Positions 16,488-24,875 of a stretch of 64,000 nucleotides of DNA are shown here, piece after piece. The stretch is from Vibrio sp. 10N. Its GTDB lineage: Bacteria; Pseudomonadota; Gammaproteobacteria; Enterobacterales; Vibrionaceae. Made by a program: the position numbers and the translations under genes. The notes below the pieces were generated by a model that saw nothing but the letters and a program-made list of their open reading frames with translations, did not search any database and was not told the origin of the DNA. Position 1 is the stretch's first letter. Each line of letters starts with the position of its first letter. The stretch lies in NCBI RefSeq assembly GCF_036245475.1, contig NZ_BTPM01000001.1, forward strand, positions 1,922,001 through 1,986,000, given 5' to 3'.

Positions 16488-16895
16488 CTACCGGTTGAGA
16501 TAGTCTCTTAATCGCTTCTGGTTAGAGGGCACCGCATCTAGGATCGATAAATAGGTTTCCACATCCATAAGTTGCCAATACTGCCCCTCATCACCAAACT
16601 TGATGTCATCCAGCTCATCTTGCGAGATTGTCACTGCGAGAAGAAACGCCCAACCAGAGCCCGTATGACTGAGAACTTTTTGCTTATAGTGGATTCGGGA
16701 CTGGCACAGTTGGATTCCAAACTCCTCTTTGAACTCTCGGAGAGCACACTCCTCCGGTGTTTCATTACCTTCACGGCCACCACCGGGAAAGTCCCAACAA
16801 TTTGGGAAGGAGATCGTTGAGATATCATCTCTTTTGTAGGTAATAATTTGGTCGTTACAATGAACGACTAATTTGCATCCTTTGAAATGCTGCAT
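16488..16895 (-). CDS. Nudix hydrolase
   Basis: Hydrolyses nucleoside diphosphates linked to other groups, 135 aa. A complete Nudix box runs from G39 (G-x5-E45-x7-R53-E54-x2-E57-E58-x-G60-I61), so the metal-binding glutamates are present. AGGA lies upstream of the ATG. Substrate not predictable; MutT-like or mRNA-cap-like roles are possible. Confidence 0.92.
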   Translation of the reverse strand: MQHFKGCKLVVHCNDQIITYKRDDISTISFPNCWDFPGGGREGNETPEECALREFKEEFGIQLCQSRIHYKQKVLSHTGSGWAFLLAVTISQDELDDIKFGDEGQYWQLMDVETYLSILDAVPSNQKRLRDYLNR

Positions 16896-16916
16896 CTTGC
16901 CGTCCTTTAATATTGC

Positions 16917-17033
16917 TAACGCCTTGCTAAGTTGCAGCTAACTACCACAACACTCAAGCAAAGCCACCTTAATCACCGAACTCAACCAAACCAAAATCGC
17001 CAACTGTTAGCTGTCTGCTTGAGCAATTTGTTA
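16917..17033 (-). repeat. attC 28
   Basis: Class B, 117 bp, intact. Confidence 0.92.
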
Positions 17034-17037
17034 TGTG

Positions 17038-17451
17038 CTAGCACCGATACTTGATATTCTTCTCGTCACACCAGTCTTGCAGAGCCTGGTGCAATGCTAG
17101 ATTTTGGTATTCATACCACTGTTCTAGCGCACCAATTTGTTCAATGTGTATTCGAAACTTTGAGAACGCCCCTTTGCGGCTAAAGTACTGAAAAACTTCA
17201 TCGTACTCTTCTGGGTACTTAGTCGAAATGAAATCAAGTGCTGTAGTGCGTCCTAACCCAAGATCTTGTTTACTCGGCAAACTGCGATACTGTTCGTTTG
17301 TGTATAGATCCGTTGGTGCTTCTTCCTCGACGCCATCACCTACATAATAGATTTTTCCCGAGACAGTATCCAAGTATGCCTCTGCCCCAAAACTAGGGTC
17401 GCCAGAGACAAACTCTACCGCCAACTCTAATTCGTCAAAGTTGATATCCAT
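17038..17451 (-). CDS. UPF0158 family protein
   Basis: Acidic 137 aa protein of the uncharacterised UPF0158 family: N-terminal LDTVSGKIYYVGD, central LGRTTALDFI and a C-terminal FRIHIEQIGALEQWYEYQN block. No catalytic motif is established. GGGGAAC precedes the ATG. Confidence 0.8.
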   Translation of the reverse strand: MDINFDELELAVEFVSGDPSFGAEAYLDTVSGKIYYVGDGVEEEAPTDLYTNEQYRSLPSKQDLGLGRTTALDFISTKYPEEYDEVFQYFSRKGAFSKFRIHIEQIGALEQWYEYQNLALHQALQDWCDEKNIKYRC

Positions 17452-17477
17452 TTGTTCCCCTCATTCACCAAGGCACA

Positions 17478-17599
17478 TAACGCCGCGTTAAGTGGTGAAC
17501 AACGCAAACCACTATACCTAACCCTTTGTACCTTAAACACTAAATTCAATTTAAACTGAGATCGCCAAGCGTTGTGAATCCGCCTTAAACGCCTTGTTA
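17478..17599 (-). repeat. attC 29
   Basis: Class C, 122 bp. Arms GCGTTAAGTGGTG and CCGCCTTAAACGCC; related to attC 67 at 39211. Confidence 0.85.
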
Positions 17600-18029
17600 G
17601 GCGAAGTTTCCCACCGGGGTTTAAGGTTGTTTGAAAGCAGATTACCCGAAACCGAATAAGCAACCAAACACCCGCTAACTTTTTGTGATTCAAGAACCAC
17701 AAATATCACTATGTTTCAGCCAAGGTTTCAACAACCACGAAATGCAGACTTTCAGCGTTCAAGTTGCTTTTGAGGAAGCGAAACATAAAGCTGCAAACTT
17801 AAAGCGAGAACGAAAGCCTCAATTGACTTGCCCTTGCCACACTTTGAGCCATCGAAACTTGCCACCAACCAACGCTGAAAACCAATGAGGCAACCCATGA
17901 GCATTGACATGTTTTACGGTTAGAGAGGTTCAAGGATTTGAGCCGACAATGGTGAATTGCCGACTTAGAAAAACGAATGCTCAAAGAGAACTAAGAAAAT
18001 GAGAACAGAGAACTTTCCTGCCCGTCGCC
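17600..18029 (-). other. ORF-less cassette body, 430 bp
   Basis: Flanked by attC 29 and attC 30. Short frames exist on both strands (at most 67 codons inside the body) but none has a credible ribosome site plus family resemblance, and the longest minus-strand frame runs into the attC. I see no gene; a promoter, RNA or decayed gene remains possible. Confidence 0.6.
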
Positions 18030-18146
18030 TAACGCCTTGTTAAGTAGCAGCTAACTACCACTGTGCCCAAACATAGCCACCGTAATCACTAAACTCAACC
18101 AAACCAAAATCGCCAAACGTTAGTTGTCTGCTTGAACAATTTGTTA
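18030..18146 (-). repeat. attC 30
   Basis: Class A, 117 bp (GTTAGTTGTC variant). Its last six bases TTGTTA double as the -35 of the ccd promoter. Confidence 0.92.
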
Positions 18147-18169
18147 TATGCCTTTTTATCACATATACT
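18141..18169 (+). promoter_or_regulatory. ccdAB promoter using attC end as -35
   Basis: TTGTTA at 18141-18146 (end of attC 30), a 17 bp spacer and TATACT at 18164-18169, then AGAGGAGAAG and the ccdA ATG. Confidence 0.65.
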
Positions 18170-18203
18170 TTATGCGTACTACAGATGCGCAGAGGAGAAG
18201 ACC

Positions 18204-18449
18204 ATGCCGCACACCTACAGCACAAACGCACCAAAGAAAGCGACAAACCTTAGCTTAAACAGCGAGTTGCTAAGTGAAGCTAAACGTCTAAACATAAATC
18301 TTTCCGCGACGATGGAAAAAGCCCTAGAAAAAGAAGTTCGACAGCAACTGAAAGCTGAGTGGCTTGAACAAAATGCCGAAGCCATTGAAGCATGCAACGA
18401 GCTAACTGAAAAGCATGGACTTTTTTCTGATTCATACCGAGTATTCTAA
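18204..18449 (+). CDS. ccdA: CcdA antitoxin
   Basis: Antitoxin of a CcdAB pair, 81 aa. KKATNLSLNSELLSEAKRLNINLSATMEKAL is the ribbon-helix-helix DNA-binding region, and the C-terminal WLEQNAEAIEACNELTEKHGLFSD is the segment that binds CcdB. ATG at 18204 with AGAGGAGAAG upstream. It overlaps ccdB by one base and is read against the array. Confidence 0.93.
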   Translation: MPHTYSTNAPKKATNLSLNSELLSEAKRLNINLSATMEKALEKEVRQQLKAEWLEQNAEAIEACNELTEKHGLFSDSYRVF

Positions 18450-18766
18450 TGTCACAATTTACGCTTTATAAAAACAACGATAAAAGCAATGCAACCGCTT
18501 ACCCTTACTTTGTTGATGTCCAAAGCGAGTTGCTGGATACACTTAATACTCGCTTGGTTATTCCATTAACTCCACTAGAGTTAATTGAAAAAAAGACACC
18601 AACCCACTTATGCCCGACCATCCACATTGAAGAAGGAGACTTTGCGATTCTTACCCATCAGATGGCAAGCGTACCCATTAAAATCCTAACAGATCCAGTT
18701 AATGAGCTGAGTACGTTTAGGAATGAAATTGTCGCTGCAATAGACTTTTTAGTGACTGGCATATAA
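18449..18766 (+). CDS. ccdB: CcdB gyrase-poison toxin
   Basis: CcdB family toxin, 105 aa, expected to trap DNA gyrase on DNA. It shows FTLYKNNDKSNATAYPYFVDVQSELLD at the start, RLVIPL, and an ending AAIDFLVTGI with the conserved C-terminal Gly-Ile. Its TAA is the first three bases of attC 31, so the gene fills the cassette exactly. Confidence 0.94.
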   Translation: MSQFTLYKNNDKSNATAYPYFVDVQSELLDTLNTRLVIPLTPLELIEKKTPTHLCPTIHIEEGDFAILTHQMASVPIKILTDPVNELSTFRNEIVAAIDFLVTGI

Positions 18767-18879
18767 CGCCTTGCTAAGTTGCAGCTAACTACCACTATAC
18801 TCAAGCAAAGCCACGTAATCACTGAACTCCACCAAACCAAAATCGCCAAGCGTTAGCTGTCGACTTGAGCAATTTGTTA
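18764..18879 (-). repeat. attC 31
   Basis: Class B, 116 bp; its left TAA is the ccdB stop. Confidence 0.92.
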
Positions 18880-19341
18880 GCTTATTTCGCTAGCCATACC
18901 TACTAAAACTACATACCCATTATTTAGTGCATGAATAAAACAAGCCACTTGCACTCCCGCTTTCGTTGAGGTCAATTTCCATATTTGAAATGCTATCCCA
19001 AAAATAACAAACGGAACGAATGTGATTACACCCCAAAGAGGAAATACCATTGAGTGCAGCAAAGAGAAAACTAATGCGCATAAACAGGCAGAAAGTATCA
19101 CATGCTCTGTAAATTTATTGATGAATACTAATATTGCTGCCAATAACAATGTTTCTATCACTGGACTAAAAATCACAGCTCCCAAAATATCAGCAACAGT
19201 CAATGCATACATCGGTGCATCAGATGGAAGGCCAAAAACTAGATCAATTATCACGGCCAACAGTCCTGCAACACCAAAAGAGATAACAGATGCTTTCAGA
19301 CTGTACACTATTTTTGAGCCATTACCGTTTAGTAAAAACAC
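18877..19341 (-). CDS. CPBP-like intramembrane protease, atypical
   Basis: Polytopic membrane protein, 154 aa, resembling the CPBP/CAAX (Abi) family of intramembrane glutamic proteases. Motif 2 (F92-S-L-L-H96) and motif 3 (H137-A-L-N-N141) are present, but motif 1 is I62-E63-T-L-L-L, lacking the first Glu and the Arg of E-E-x-x-x-R. It may be inactive or divergent. GTG start with AAGGA upstream. Possible roles include bacteriocin self-immunity. Confidence 0.7.
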   Translation of the reverse strand: MFLLNGNGSKIVYSLKASVISFGVAGLLAVIIDLVFGLPSDAPMYALTVADILGAVIFSPVIETLLLAAILVFINKFTEHVILSACLCALVFSLLHSMVFPLWGVITFVPFVIFGIAFQIWKLTSTKAGVQVACFIHALNNGYVVLVGMASEIS

Positions 19342-19360
19342 ACCGATAGTCCTTATAAGC

Positions 19361-19477
19361 TAACGCCTTGTTAAGTAGCAGCTAACTGCCACTGCACTCA
19401 AACAAAGCCACCGTAATCACTAAACCCAACCAAACCAAAATCGCCAAACGTTAGCTGTCTGCTTGAACAATTTGTTA
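19361..19477 (-). repeat. attC 32
   Basis: Class A, 117 bp, identical to attC 9. Confidence 0.93.
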
Positions 19478-19984
19478 GAAGTTCCCATTTCTCAGATCTA
19501 ATTTTGAGTTTGCAAAGACAAACATGACGCCACCTGCAACAATTGCTATGTCCGCTACATTAAAAACACCCGTCCTCAATGAGCCCACACCAAAGTTTAA
19601 AAAATCAATCACCGCTCCATTGTTTACTATTCGGTCATATAAATTGCTTGCGCCACCCGATAAAAACAACGTCAATGCAACAACTTGAGCCGTATTGAGG
19701 CTTTTGGAGCAAGCTACATATATTAGCAATGCTGATAGGAAAATAGCTATAGCAACGACGAAAATATAAAAACGGTACTCACTAGAGAGTGAACTACCTA
19801 AACTCAAGAACGCTCCCGTATTCTCAAAATACCCAACTCGAAAGATGTCATTGAGATAACTGTCCATGTAGAATTTGGGCAAGTAGTTTGAAGCTAATGC
19901 TTTAGTTGCTTGATCACAACCTACACAAAAAGTTGAGATGGCAACTATTAACATTAATTTGATATAGAACTTCATAATGCGCAC
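19475..19984 (-). CDS. lspA: Signal peptidase II (LspA), cassette copy 2
   Basis: Same 169-residue protein as at 5467, with catalytic D117 (NLYDR) and D145 (FNVAD). One base differs from copy 1 (the AAATTT/AAGTTT site near 19594), and it is silent. Gene and 3' attC are duplicated together, indicating recent cassette copying; the 5' attC differs (class A here, class B at copy 1). Confidence 0.93.
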   Translation of the reverse strand: MRIMKFYIKLMLIVAISTFCVGCDQATKALASNYLPKFYMDSYLNDIFRVGYFENTGAFLSLGSSLSSEYRFYIFVVAIAIFLSALLIYVACSKSLNTAQVVALTLFLSGGASNLYDRIVNNGAVIDFLNFGVGSLRTGVFNVADIAIVAGGVMFVFANSKLDLRNGNF

Positions 19985-20001
19985 TTACTCCCTGTAACTT
20001 C

Positions 20002-20118
20002 TAACGCCTTGTTAAGTAGCAGCTAACTGCCACTACACCTAAACAAAGCCACCGTAATCACTAAACTCAACCAAACCAAAATCGCCAAACGTTAGCTGTC
20101 TGCTTGAACAATTTGTTA
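20002..20118 (-). repeat. attC 33
   Basis: Class A, 117 bp, intact. Confidence 0.92.
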
Positions 20119-20571
20119 TGAGGCGGGCTTCCACTCCATCGATACAAAATTATCGTCTGCTTCTATAGTCTCGTATCCGATGCTCTCGTAAAATGCGATC
20201 GCTTTATTATTGCGAGTGAAGCTTGATAAGGTTACTCGATCTTTCTTATTAGCAATCGCCTTATCGTGAACCATAGACATTACACAGGTTCCAATTTTCT
20301 TACCCTGTTGCGATGGAGCAACGACTAGAAAGTGGATATGAAATGCATTCTCATATGGCTTAAAGCAAAGCAAACCTACTCGTTGCTTCTCTATGTAGAT
20401 CCAATGAAACCAATTACTCTGATATTCTGTTTTAAGTCTATTTCGCTGGAAATCGTCGTCCCAGCCAAAAACTGCGTCTACATGATGAAATAGCCCAGAT
20501 TTTATAACGGCAAGAACCTCTTCAAACTCATCTTGTAATACCGATTCTATTTCTATATTCATTAGCCTCAT
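20116..20571 (-). CDS. GNAT family N-acetyltransferase
   Basis: 151 aa acetyltransferase. LVVAPSQQGKKIGTCVMSMV is motif A (Q-x-x-x-x-G) and RNNKAIAFYESIGYETIE the C-terminal motif. The start is uncertain: ATG at 20571 lies in the attC end, while ATG at 20562 has GAGG only three bases ahead. Substrate unknown. Confidence 0.85.
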   Translation of the reverse strand: MRLMNIEIESVLQDEFEEVLAVIKSGLFHHVDAVFGWDDDFQRNRLKTEYQSNWFHWIYIEKQRVGLLCFKPYENAFHIHFLVVAPSQQGKKIGTCVMSMVHDKAIANKKDRVTLSSFTRNNKAIAFYESIGYETIEADDNFVSMEWKPAS

Positions 20572-20688
20572 AACGCCTTGTTAAGTAGCAGCTAACTGCC
20601 ACTACACTCAAACAAAGCCACCAGAATCACTAAACCCAAATCAAACCAAAATCGCCGACTGTTAGCTGGCTGCTTGAACAATTTGTTA
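20571..20688 (-). repeat. attC 34
   Basis: Class A, 118 bp (GTTAGCTGGC variant). Confidence 0.91.
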
Positions 20689-21063
20689 TGCGACTGGTGG
20701 TGATAGCTTTGAATTTGACATTCTTACGATCTGACGGACGGGTTGCAAATGAATTTCAGCAATAATTGCGGATACAAAACCCATTATCACCACAGGAATG
20801 CCAACAGAAAAACTAAACCACATCGCACCACTTAACTCGGGCTGTCCCCACTGACTAAAAATCGATGATAGAATTGAAGAAAGTACCAACGTCAAAGCGA
20901 TAAGCTGAGTCCAAGTATGAGTCGACACTACAAAAGTATTTGAATAGGCACTTTTACGAATAATCGCCTTACCCGTTAATGCCCCCATTTTCACTCGAAT
21001 ACTTGAATTGCTGCCAGATACTTCATAACCCTGAGCAACTAACTCATCAACTATTTCTTCCAC
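20686..21063 (-). CDS. Small membrane protein, copy 1 of 2
   Basis: 125 aa, not recognised. A soluble N-terminal ~50 residues (EEIVDELVAQGYEV then short strands) are followed by two hydrophobic helices around 52-70 and 80-105 and a basic tail. The GTG at 21063 has AAGGAG six bases ahead; the longer frame is attC sequence. A copy differing by one residue is at 31111. Confidence 0.72.
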   Translation of the reverse strand: MEEIVDELVAQGYEVSGSNSSIRVKMGALTGKAIIRKSAYSNTFVVSTHTWTQLIALTLVLSSILSSIFSQWGQPELSGAMWFSFSVGIPVVIMGFVSAIIAEIHLQPVRQIVRMSNSKLSPPVA

Positions 21064-21088
21064 TCGAAACTCCTTTTTCTGGGTCGCA

Positions 21089-21205
21089 TAACGCCTTGTT
21101 AAGTAGCAGCTAACTGCCACTGAACTCAAGCAAAGCCACCGTAATCACTAAACCCAACCAAACCAAAATCGCCAAACGTTAGCTGTCTGCTTGAACAATT
21201 TGTTA
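21089..21205 (-). repeat. attC 35
   Basis: Class A, 117 bp, intact. Confidence 0.92.
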
Positions 21206-21210
21206 TGTTT

Positions 21211-21588
21211 TCAGTTGAACTTTACAGCATCGCCAACACACTTGACTGATGCCCAGCAATTGTTAATCCAGTCCGTATCAGAGTTTGTTTGACAAAATGT
21301 ATATATAACAGCATCAGCCCCAACTAAGGCTGCTTCTATTTTTAAGCCTTCTACAGCCTCATGATCTGAAATGTCCTGTTCTTGGTATTTATTTCTATTA
21401 CACGATAGCCCTGTAACCGTTTTAATTGTTTCAAACTTTTGTTTAGGAGCGCCTTCATATACTTTCATTGAAGCAGCTTTAGCCCTTTGCTCACCAGTCA
21501 AATTTTCTACTCTTACATTAGATGCACAACCGACTAGCGATAAAGACAAATAGAAAAAGGCCACACGACCATATTTTGAATCCAACAT
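21211..21588 (-). CDS. RcsF-like outer-membrane lipoprotein
   Basis: 125 aa lipoprotein. The N-terminal hydrophobic signal ends in a lipobox LVGC with Cys at residue 21. The body has MKVYEGAPKQKFETIKTVTG, four or more cysteines (SCNRN, FCQ, NCW, KCVGD) and LKIEAALVGADAVI, as in RcsF, the sensor of envelope stress that acts through the Rcs phosphorelay. A cassette paralogue could feed or decoy Rcs signalling; that is inference. GGAG lies 11 bases before the ATG. Confidence 0.72.
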   Translation of the reverse strand: MLDSKYGRVAFFYLSLSLVGCASNVRVENLTGEQRAKAASMKVYEGAPKQKFETIKTVTGLSCNRNKYQEQDISDHEAVEGLKIEAALVGADAVIYTFCQTNSDTDWINNCWASVKCVGDAVKFN

Positions 21589-21612
21589 TGATACATTATC
21601 TCCTTTGAAACA

Positions 21613-21729
21613 TAACGCCTTGTTAAGTAGCAGCTAACTACCACTGCACCCAAACAAAGCCACCGTAATCACTAAACCCAACCAAACCAAAATCGCCAAA
21701 CGTTAGCTGTCTGCTTGAACAATTTGTTA
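21613..21729 (-). repeat. attC 36
   Basis: Class A, 117 bp, identical to attC 26. Confidence 0.93.
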
Positions 21730-22305
21730 GGCTACTTTCACGCACATAACTATACCTGTTGACCAACAAAGCTTTGATACAACAAGATCATCTCGTTGTG
21801 ATAAGTGAGCTATCAGCGCTCGAACCTTTTCATTGTGCTCTTTTGACCAATCCTCACGAATTTTCATATCGTCTATGATGTAAAAACCACCAACTTTGAG
21901 GCAAGCTAGAGTTTCATCTAGGTAGTGGTATTTACCCGGCCAAGTATCCGCAAATATCAAATCGACCGACGATGGAGAGATTTGATCGATAACATCTTCA
22001 CCATTGGACAAAACGATATCTATTCGCGGATCTTCTCCTAGATAACTTCGAGCTATCTCAATATTTTCAACCGAATTATCTACCGTTGTTAATTTCGAGT
22101 CTTCAGACATTCCATGCAATATCCATGAAGTACAAAGACCTGTGCCAGTCCCTAGCTCCAAGAAATACCCTGATTGCTTACTCGCAGCCAAAACAGCTAA
22201 AAATGAACCTATCGGAAGCTCTGATAATTGAGGAAACCCAATTGCGTATGTGGCTTTCAATATTGCTTCATATTGTGTGGGATAAACTTCCACTGTCTCG
22301 TTCAT
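21727..22305 (-). CDS. SAM-dependent methyltransferase, copy 3 of 3
   Basis: 192 aa, protein identical to copy 2 at 15763, with motif I LELGTGTG. The frame runs upstream into a class C attC, but the start at 22305 matches the other copies and has the same AAGGAAAAG site. Confidence 0.87.
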   Translation of the reverse strand: MNETVEVYPTQYEAILKATYAIGFPQLSELPIGSFLAVLAASKQSGYFLELGTGTGLCTSWILHGMSEDSKLTTVDNSVENIEIARSYLGEDPRIDIVLSNGEDVIDQISPSSVDLIFADTWPGKYHYLDETLACLKVGGFYIIDDMKIREDWSKEHNEKVRALIAHLSQRDDLVVSKLCWSTGIVMCVKVA

Positions 22306-22323
22306 ATACTTTTCCTTGTAGCC

Positions 22324-22443
22324 TAACGCCTTGTTAAGGGGTGAGCAACGCAATACTGAAGCTCCCGCACACCACCTTAATCACTAAAACCAACGCATAG
22401 TAAAAATGCCACGCGTTGCGAATCCCTCTTGAACAATTTGTTA
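22324..22443 (-). repeat. attC 37
   Basis: Class C, 120 bp, arms CCTTGTTAAGGGG and CCCTCTTGAACAA; close relative at 35629. Confidence 0.87.
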
Positions 22444-22449
22444 TGCATA

Positions 22450-22794
22450 TCACCTTTCTCGGATTTCAACAGTGTAATCGGGCGCATCTTCCCATTTGAT
22501 TGTTTTAACGGCTCCAGTGCAGCCACTACGTGTCGTTCTATAACTTGTAATACCGGTAACCTTTTTATTCGTAAACCAAATGATTTTATGATCGTTATAT
22601 CCAAAACCAGCTCCAGAGACACAGTATTGCCAAGCTTCTTTTTGCTGTTCAAATTGTCGATCATAAGGGAGCCCTAAAACATCGATTACTTTCTCTTTTG
22701 AATCTCCGGCATCAATTAGGATCGTTTTATTATCTAGAGTACCGCACCCGCCTAGGGCAGCTGATATCAGGAGAGGCAACAAGAATTTTTTCAT
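22450..22794 (-). CDS. SmpA/BamE-like lipoprotein
   Basis: 114 aa lipoprotein. The basic MKK start, hydrophobic core and lipobox LGGC (Cys17) direct lipidation. DAGDSKEKVIDVLGLPYDR is the SmpA/OmlA-domain signature, and an aromatic WQYC strand follows. BamE itself helps fold outer-membrane proteins; this cassette version is only a structural relative. Interesting beside the lspA cassettes, whose enzyme would process it. Confidence 0.78.
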   Translation of the reverse strand: MKKFLLPLLISAALGGCGTLDNKTILIDAGDSKEKVIDVLGLPYDRQFEQQKEAWQYCVSGAGFGYNDHKIIWFTNKKVTGITSYRTTRSGCTGAVKTIKWEDAPDYTVEIRER

Positions 22795-22826
22795 TAGTTT
22801 CTATCTCATATATCGATGTGTATGCA

Positions 22827-22917
22827 TAACGCCGCATTAAGGTGTGAGCGACGCTTGGCTATACTTGAGCGAAGCGAAACTGCCAAGCGTTGCGAATCAC
22901 TCTTAAATGCTTTGTTA
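22827..22917 (-). repeat. attC 38 (short)
   Basis: Class C, 91 bp; arms GCATTAAGGTGTG and CACTCTTAAATGC, centre GAGCGAAGCGAAAC. Confidence 0.84.
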
Positions 22918-22927
22918 GCTAGTGCAT

Positions 22928-23791
22928 TTAACTGAATTTAAATGTATCTGGGTCAAACAATGGTAAGTGCATTGTTTCTCCATGCCGCAAGCCTCGACCT
23001 AAAACAGAGATACCATTTCCATTTGCCTTATCCCAGCGAACAGCAAAAGGTTTAGAGTTAAGGTGCTGATATACCTTGACCAACTGTGGTGCACCACCAA
23101 CATGAGGTGAAGCTCCCTCCCTAATCATGTCTCGAAGAACCTCAAAAGGCTCCATATCTAAACCATCACCGTCTTTGATCCCGCGCTCCTCGAATAGTTT
23201 GATTAGCCTTTCCTTTGCCATTTTTTCAACGTCTTCATCATCTTTTGGTAAAGAGTCCTTACGCCTCAAAGCTTGTCGTTTTGCCGAGAGTGAAGCCTCT
23301 GGATCACCCAATATGACCATTTTCCGATTGGTACCTAGACCTCTCCAAGTTTTAACTTCTCCATGTCTAAATTCACGTTCTCCAGGGTTAAAATAAAACT
23401 TCCAGATTATGAAGTCTTTCTTTTTCCATGAATAACCACCAAAAATAATCCGTAATACTGGTTCCTCAAAACTATCTTGACCAAATGAGAAGTCGCTTAT
23501 GTCAGCCAACATCCCGTTAATAGCTTTCAAAAGAAACGGCTTAACTTCTGTGATATCAATTTGCCTTTCTTTAGAACCTCTATGAAGAGATACAGAATTG
23601 ATTGCCGCATGTATAAATGGGTAAGCAAATTGAGTATCTCCTGCAAAGGTGATTGCGCAATCTCCTCGAGGTAGAGGGAACACCTTCTGGCAAGAATCCC
23701 ATGCACAACCAAACCTAAGCCTGCTATCAGAACTAAATACTAATTCTTGATAGTCTCCGACATCCCGAACCCAAGCCATAGATAAAGTCAT
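22928..23791 (-). CDS. Possible HslV/proteasome-like Ntn hydrolase
   Basis: 287 aa. The N-terminus M-T-L-S-M-A-W leads into ELVFSSDSRLR, then C-Q-K-V-F-P-L, then AITFAGD, the order seen in proteasome beta/HslV Ntn hydrolases: catalytic Thr after Met removal (T2), Asp (D22) and Lys (K36), followed by a G-D turn. Spacing is slightly longer than T1/D17/K33. The C-terminal ~130 residues are unlike HslV. Ntn-hydrolase fold is plausible, protease activity inferred. GAGG lies 13 bases before the ATG. Confidence 0.6.
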   Translation of the reverse strand: MTLSMAWVRDVGDYQELVFSSDSRLRFGCAWDSCQKVFPLPRGDCAITFAGDTQFAYPFIHAAINSVSLHRGSKERQIDITEVKPFLLKAINGMLADISDFSFGQDSFEEPVLRIIFGGYSWKKKDFIIWKFYFNPGEREFRHGEVKTWRGLGTNRKMVILGDPEASLSAKRQALRRKDSLPKDDEDVEKMAKERLIKLFEERGIKDGDGLDMEPFEVLRDMIREGASPHVGGAPQLVKVYQHLNSKPFAVRWDKANGNGISVLGRGLRHGETMHLPLFDPDTFKFS

Positions 23792-23828
23792 ATTTTACTT
23801 TCAACCTCTTAATTTAACCTGCGCTTGC

Positions 23829-23917
23829 TAACGCCAAGCTAAGTTGCACGAAACCGTGGCATATACTTTGCGAAGCAAAAATGCCACGTGTTTAGTGTCG
23901 ACTTAAGCGCCTTGTTA
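23829..23917 (-). repeat. attC 39 (short)
   Basis: Class C, 89 bp; arms CAAGCTAAGTTGC and GACTTAAGCGCC. Supplies the HIT gene stop. Confidence 0.84.
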
Positions 23918-24307
23918 TAAGCCTGCCAACGATGCACGCAGAGCCTCTAAATTCTGAACACCAATATTACTACTAACCCACCCAAATCCATCATCATCAA
24001 ACCTTGGGAAAATGTGGAGATGATAATGGTCAAGCTCATTACATTTCCCGTTATTCTGGATAAATGAGATGCCATCAGGCTTATATTTCGTAACCAGCCG
24101 TGCGTACAAATCCTTCGCTACTTGCTGAATTTCAGCGTGTACAGATTCTGGTAAATCAACAAATGATTCATAAGGGAAAGTAGGACAAATTAGAAGATGC
24201 CCAAAATTGATTGGGTCATGGTCTGCGAAAGCAATAACATTCGGCGACTCGTAAATAATTACAGCCTCTATTTCACGCGATACTATTTGTTCGACTACTG
24301 TAGCCAT
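23915..24307 (-). CDS. HIT family hydrolase
   Basis: Histidine-triad nucleotide hydrolase/transferase, 130 aa. The H94-Y-H96-L-H98-I-F motif is intact, and FADHDPINFGHLLICP is the usual N-terminal nucleotide-binding part. Such enzymes split AMP-linked or dinucleoside polyphosphates. AGGTG lies upstream of the ATG. Confidence 0.92.
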   Translation of the reverse strand: MATVVEQIVSREIEAVIIYESPNVIAFADHDPINFGHLLICPTFPYESFVDLPESVHAEIQQVAKDLYARLVTKYKPDGISFIQNNGKCNELDHYHLHIFPRFDDDGFGWVSSNIGVQNLEALRASLAGL

Positions 24308-24323
24308 TTTTCACCTTTGCTTA

Positions 24324-24440
24324 TAACGCCTTGCTAAGTTGCAGCTAACGGCCACGATACTCAAGCAAAGCCACCATAATCACTAAACTCAACCAAACCA
24401 AAATCGCCGAACGTTAGCTGTCTGCTTGAGCAATTTGTTA
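24324..24440 (-). repeat. attC 40
   Basis: Class B, 117 bp, identical to attC 16; start of the second copy of the duplicated block. Confidence 0.93.
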
Positions 24441-24451
24441 GGTGAACATTG

Positions 24452-24853
24452 TCACCGCATATCCTCACAAAACCTGAAAAGATACCCATCTGGACTACGA
24501 ACAATGAACTGCACCTGAGTGACGTACTGCTCATTGACTCGATACGACTTTGTTTCTTTGGGAAGGAATATCATGTCACTACATGCTGACTGAACCTTCG
24601 AGTAGAGTGTTTCGATGCCAGTTACATCCCATTGGAAGTTAATACCTCTACCAAAAGGTGGTTCGAGCGTTCCCGACAACCATTTACGAGAGTTGCCTTG
24701 AACACCCTCGAGCATCAAATCTAGCCCCTCTCGAGTTAAATACACAAACTGCTCTTCTTGACGCTGGTACTTAATACTAAAGCCCAAAATATCAACAAAG
24801 AATGCTAAATTGTCATCAATGCTTTGGACATATAACTCTGGGACTATTTTCAC
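24452..24853 (-). CDS. VOC family protein, copy 3
   Basis: Identical to the protein at 9597 (133 aa, VOC fold), in the duplicated two-cassette block. GTG start with AGGGAAG upstream. Confidence 0.83.
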   Translation of the reverse strand: MKIVPELYVQSIDDNLAFFVDILGFSIKYQRQEEQFVYLTREGLDLMLEGVQGNSRKWLSGTLEPPFGRGINFQWDVTGIETLYSKVQSACSDMIFLPKETKSYRVNEQYVTQVQFIVRSPDGYLFRFCEDMR

Positions 24854-24875
24854 CGCAATAACTTCCCTGTTCACC

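Noticed and set aside
17427..17984. ORFs of 60-91 codons in the cassette at 17600-18029
   Set aside because: They run into attC sequence or lack ribosome sites and family resemblance.
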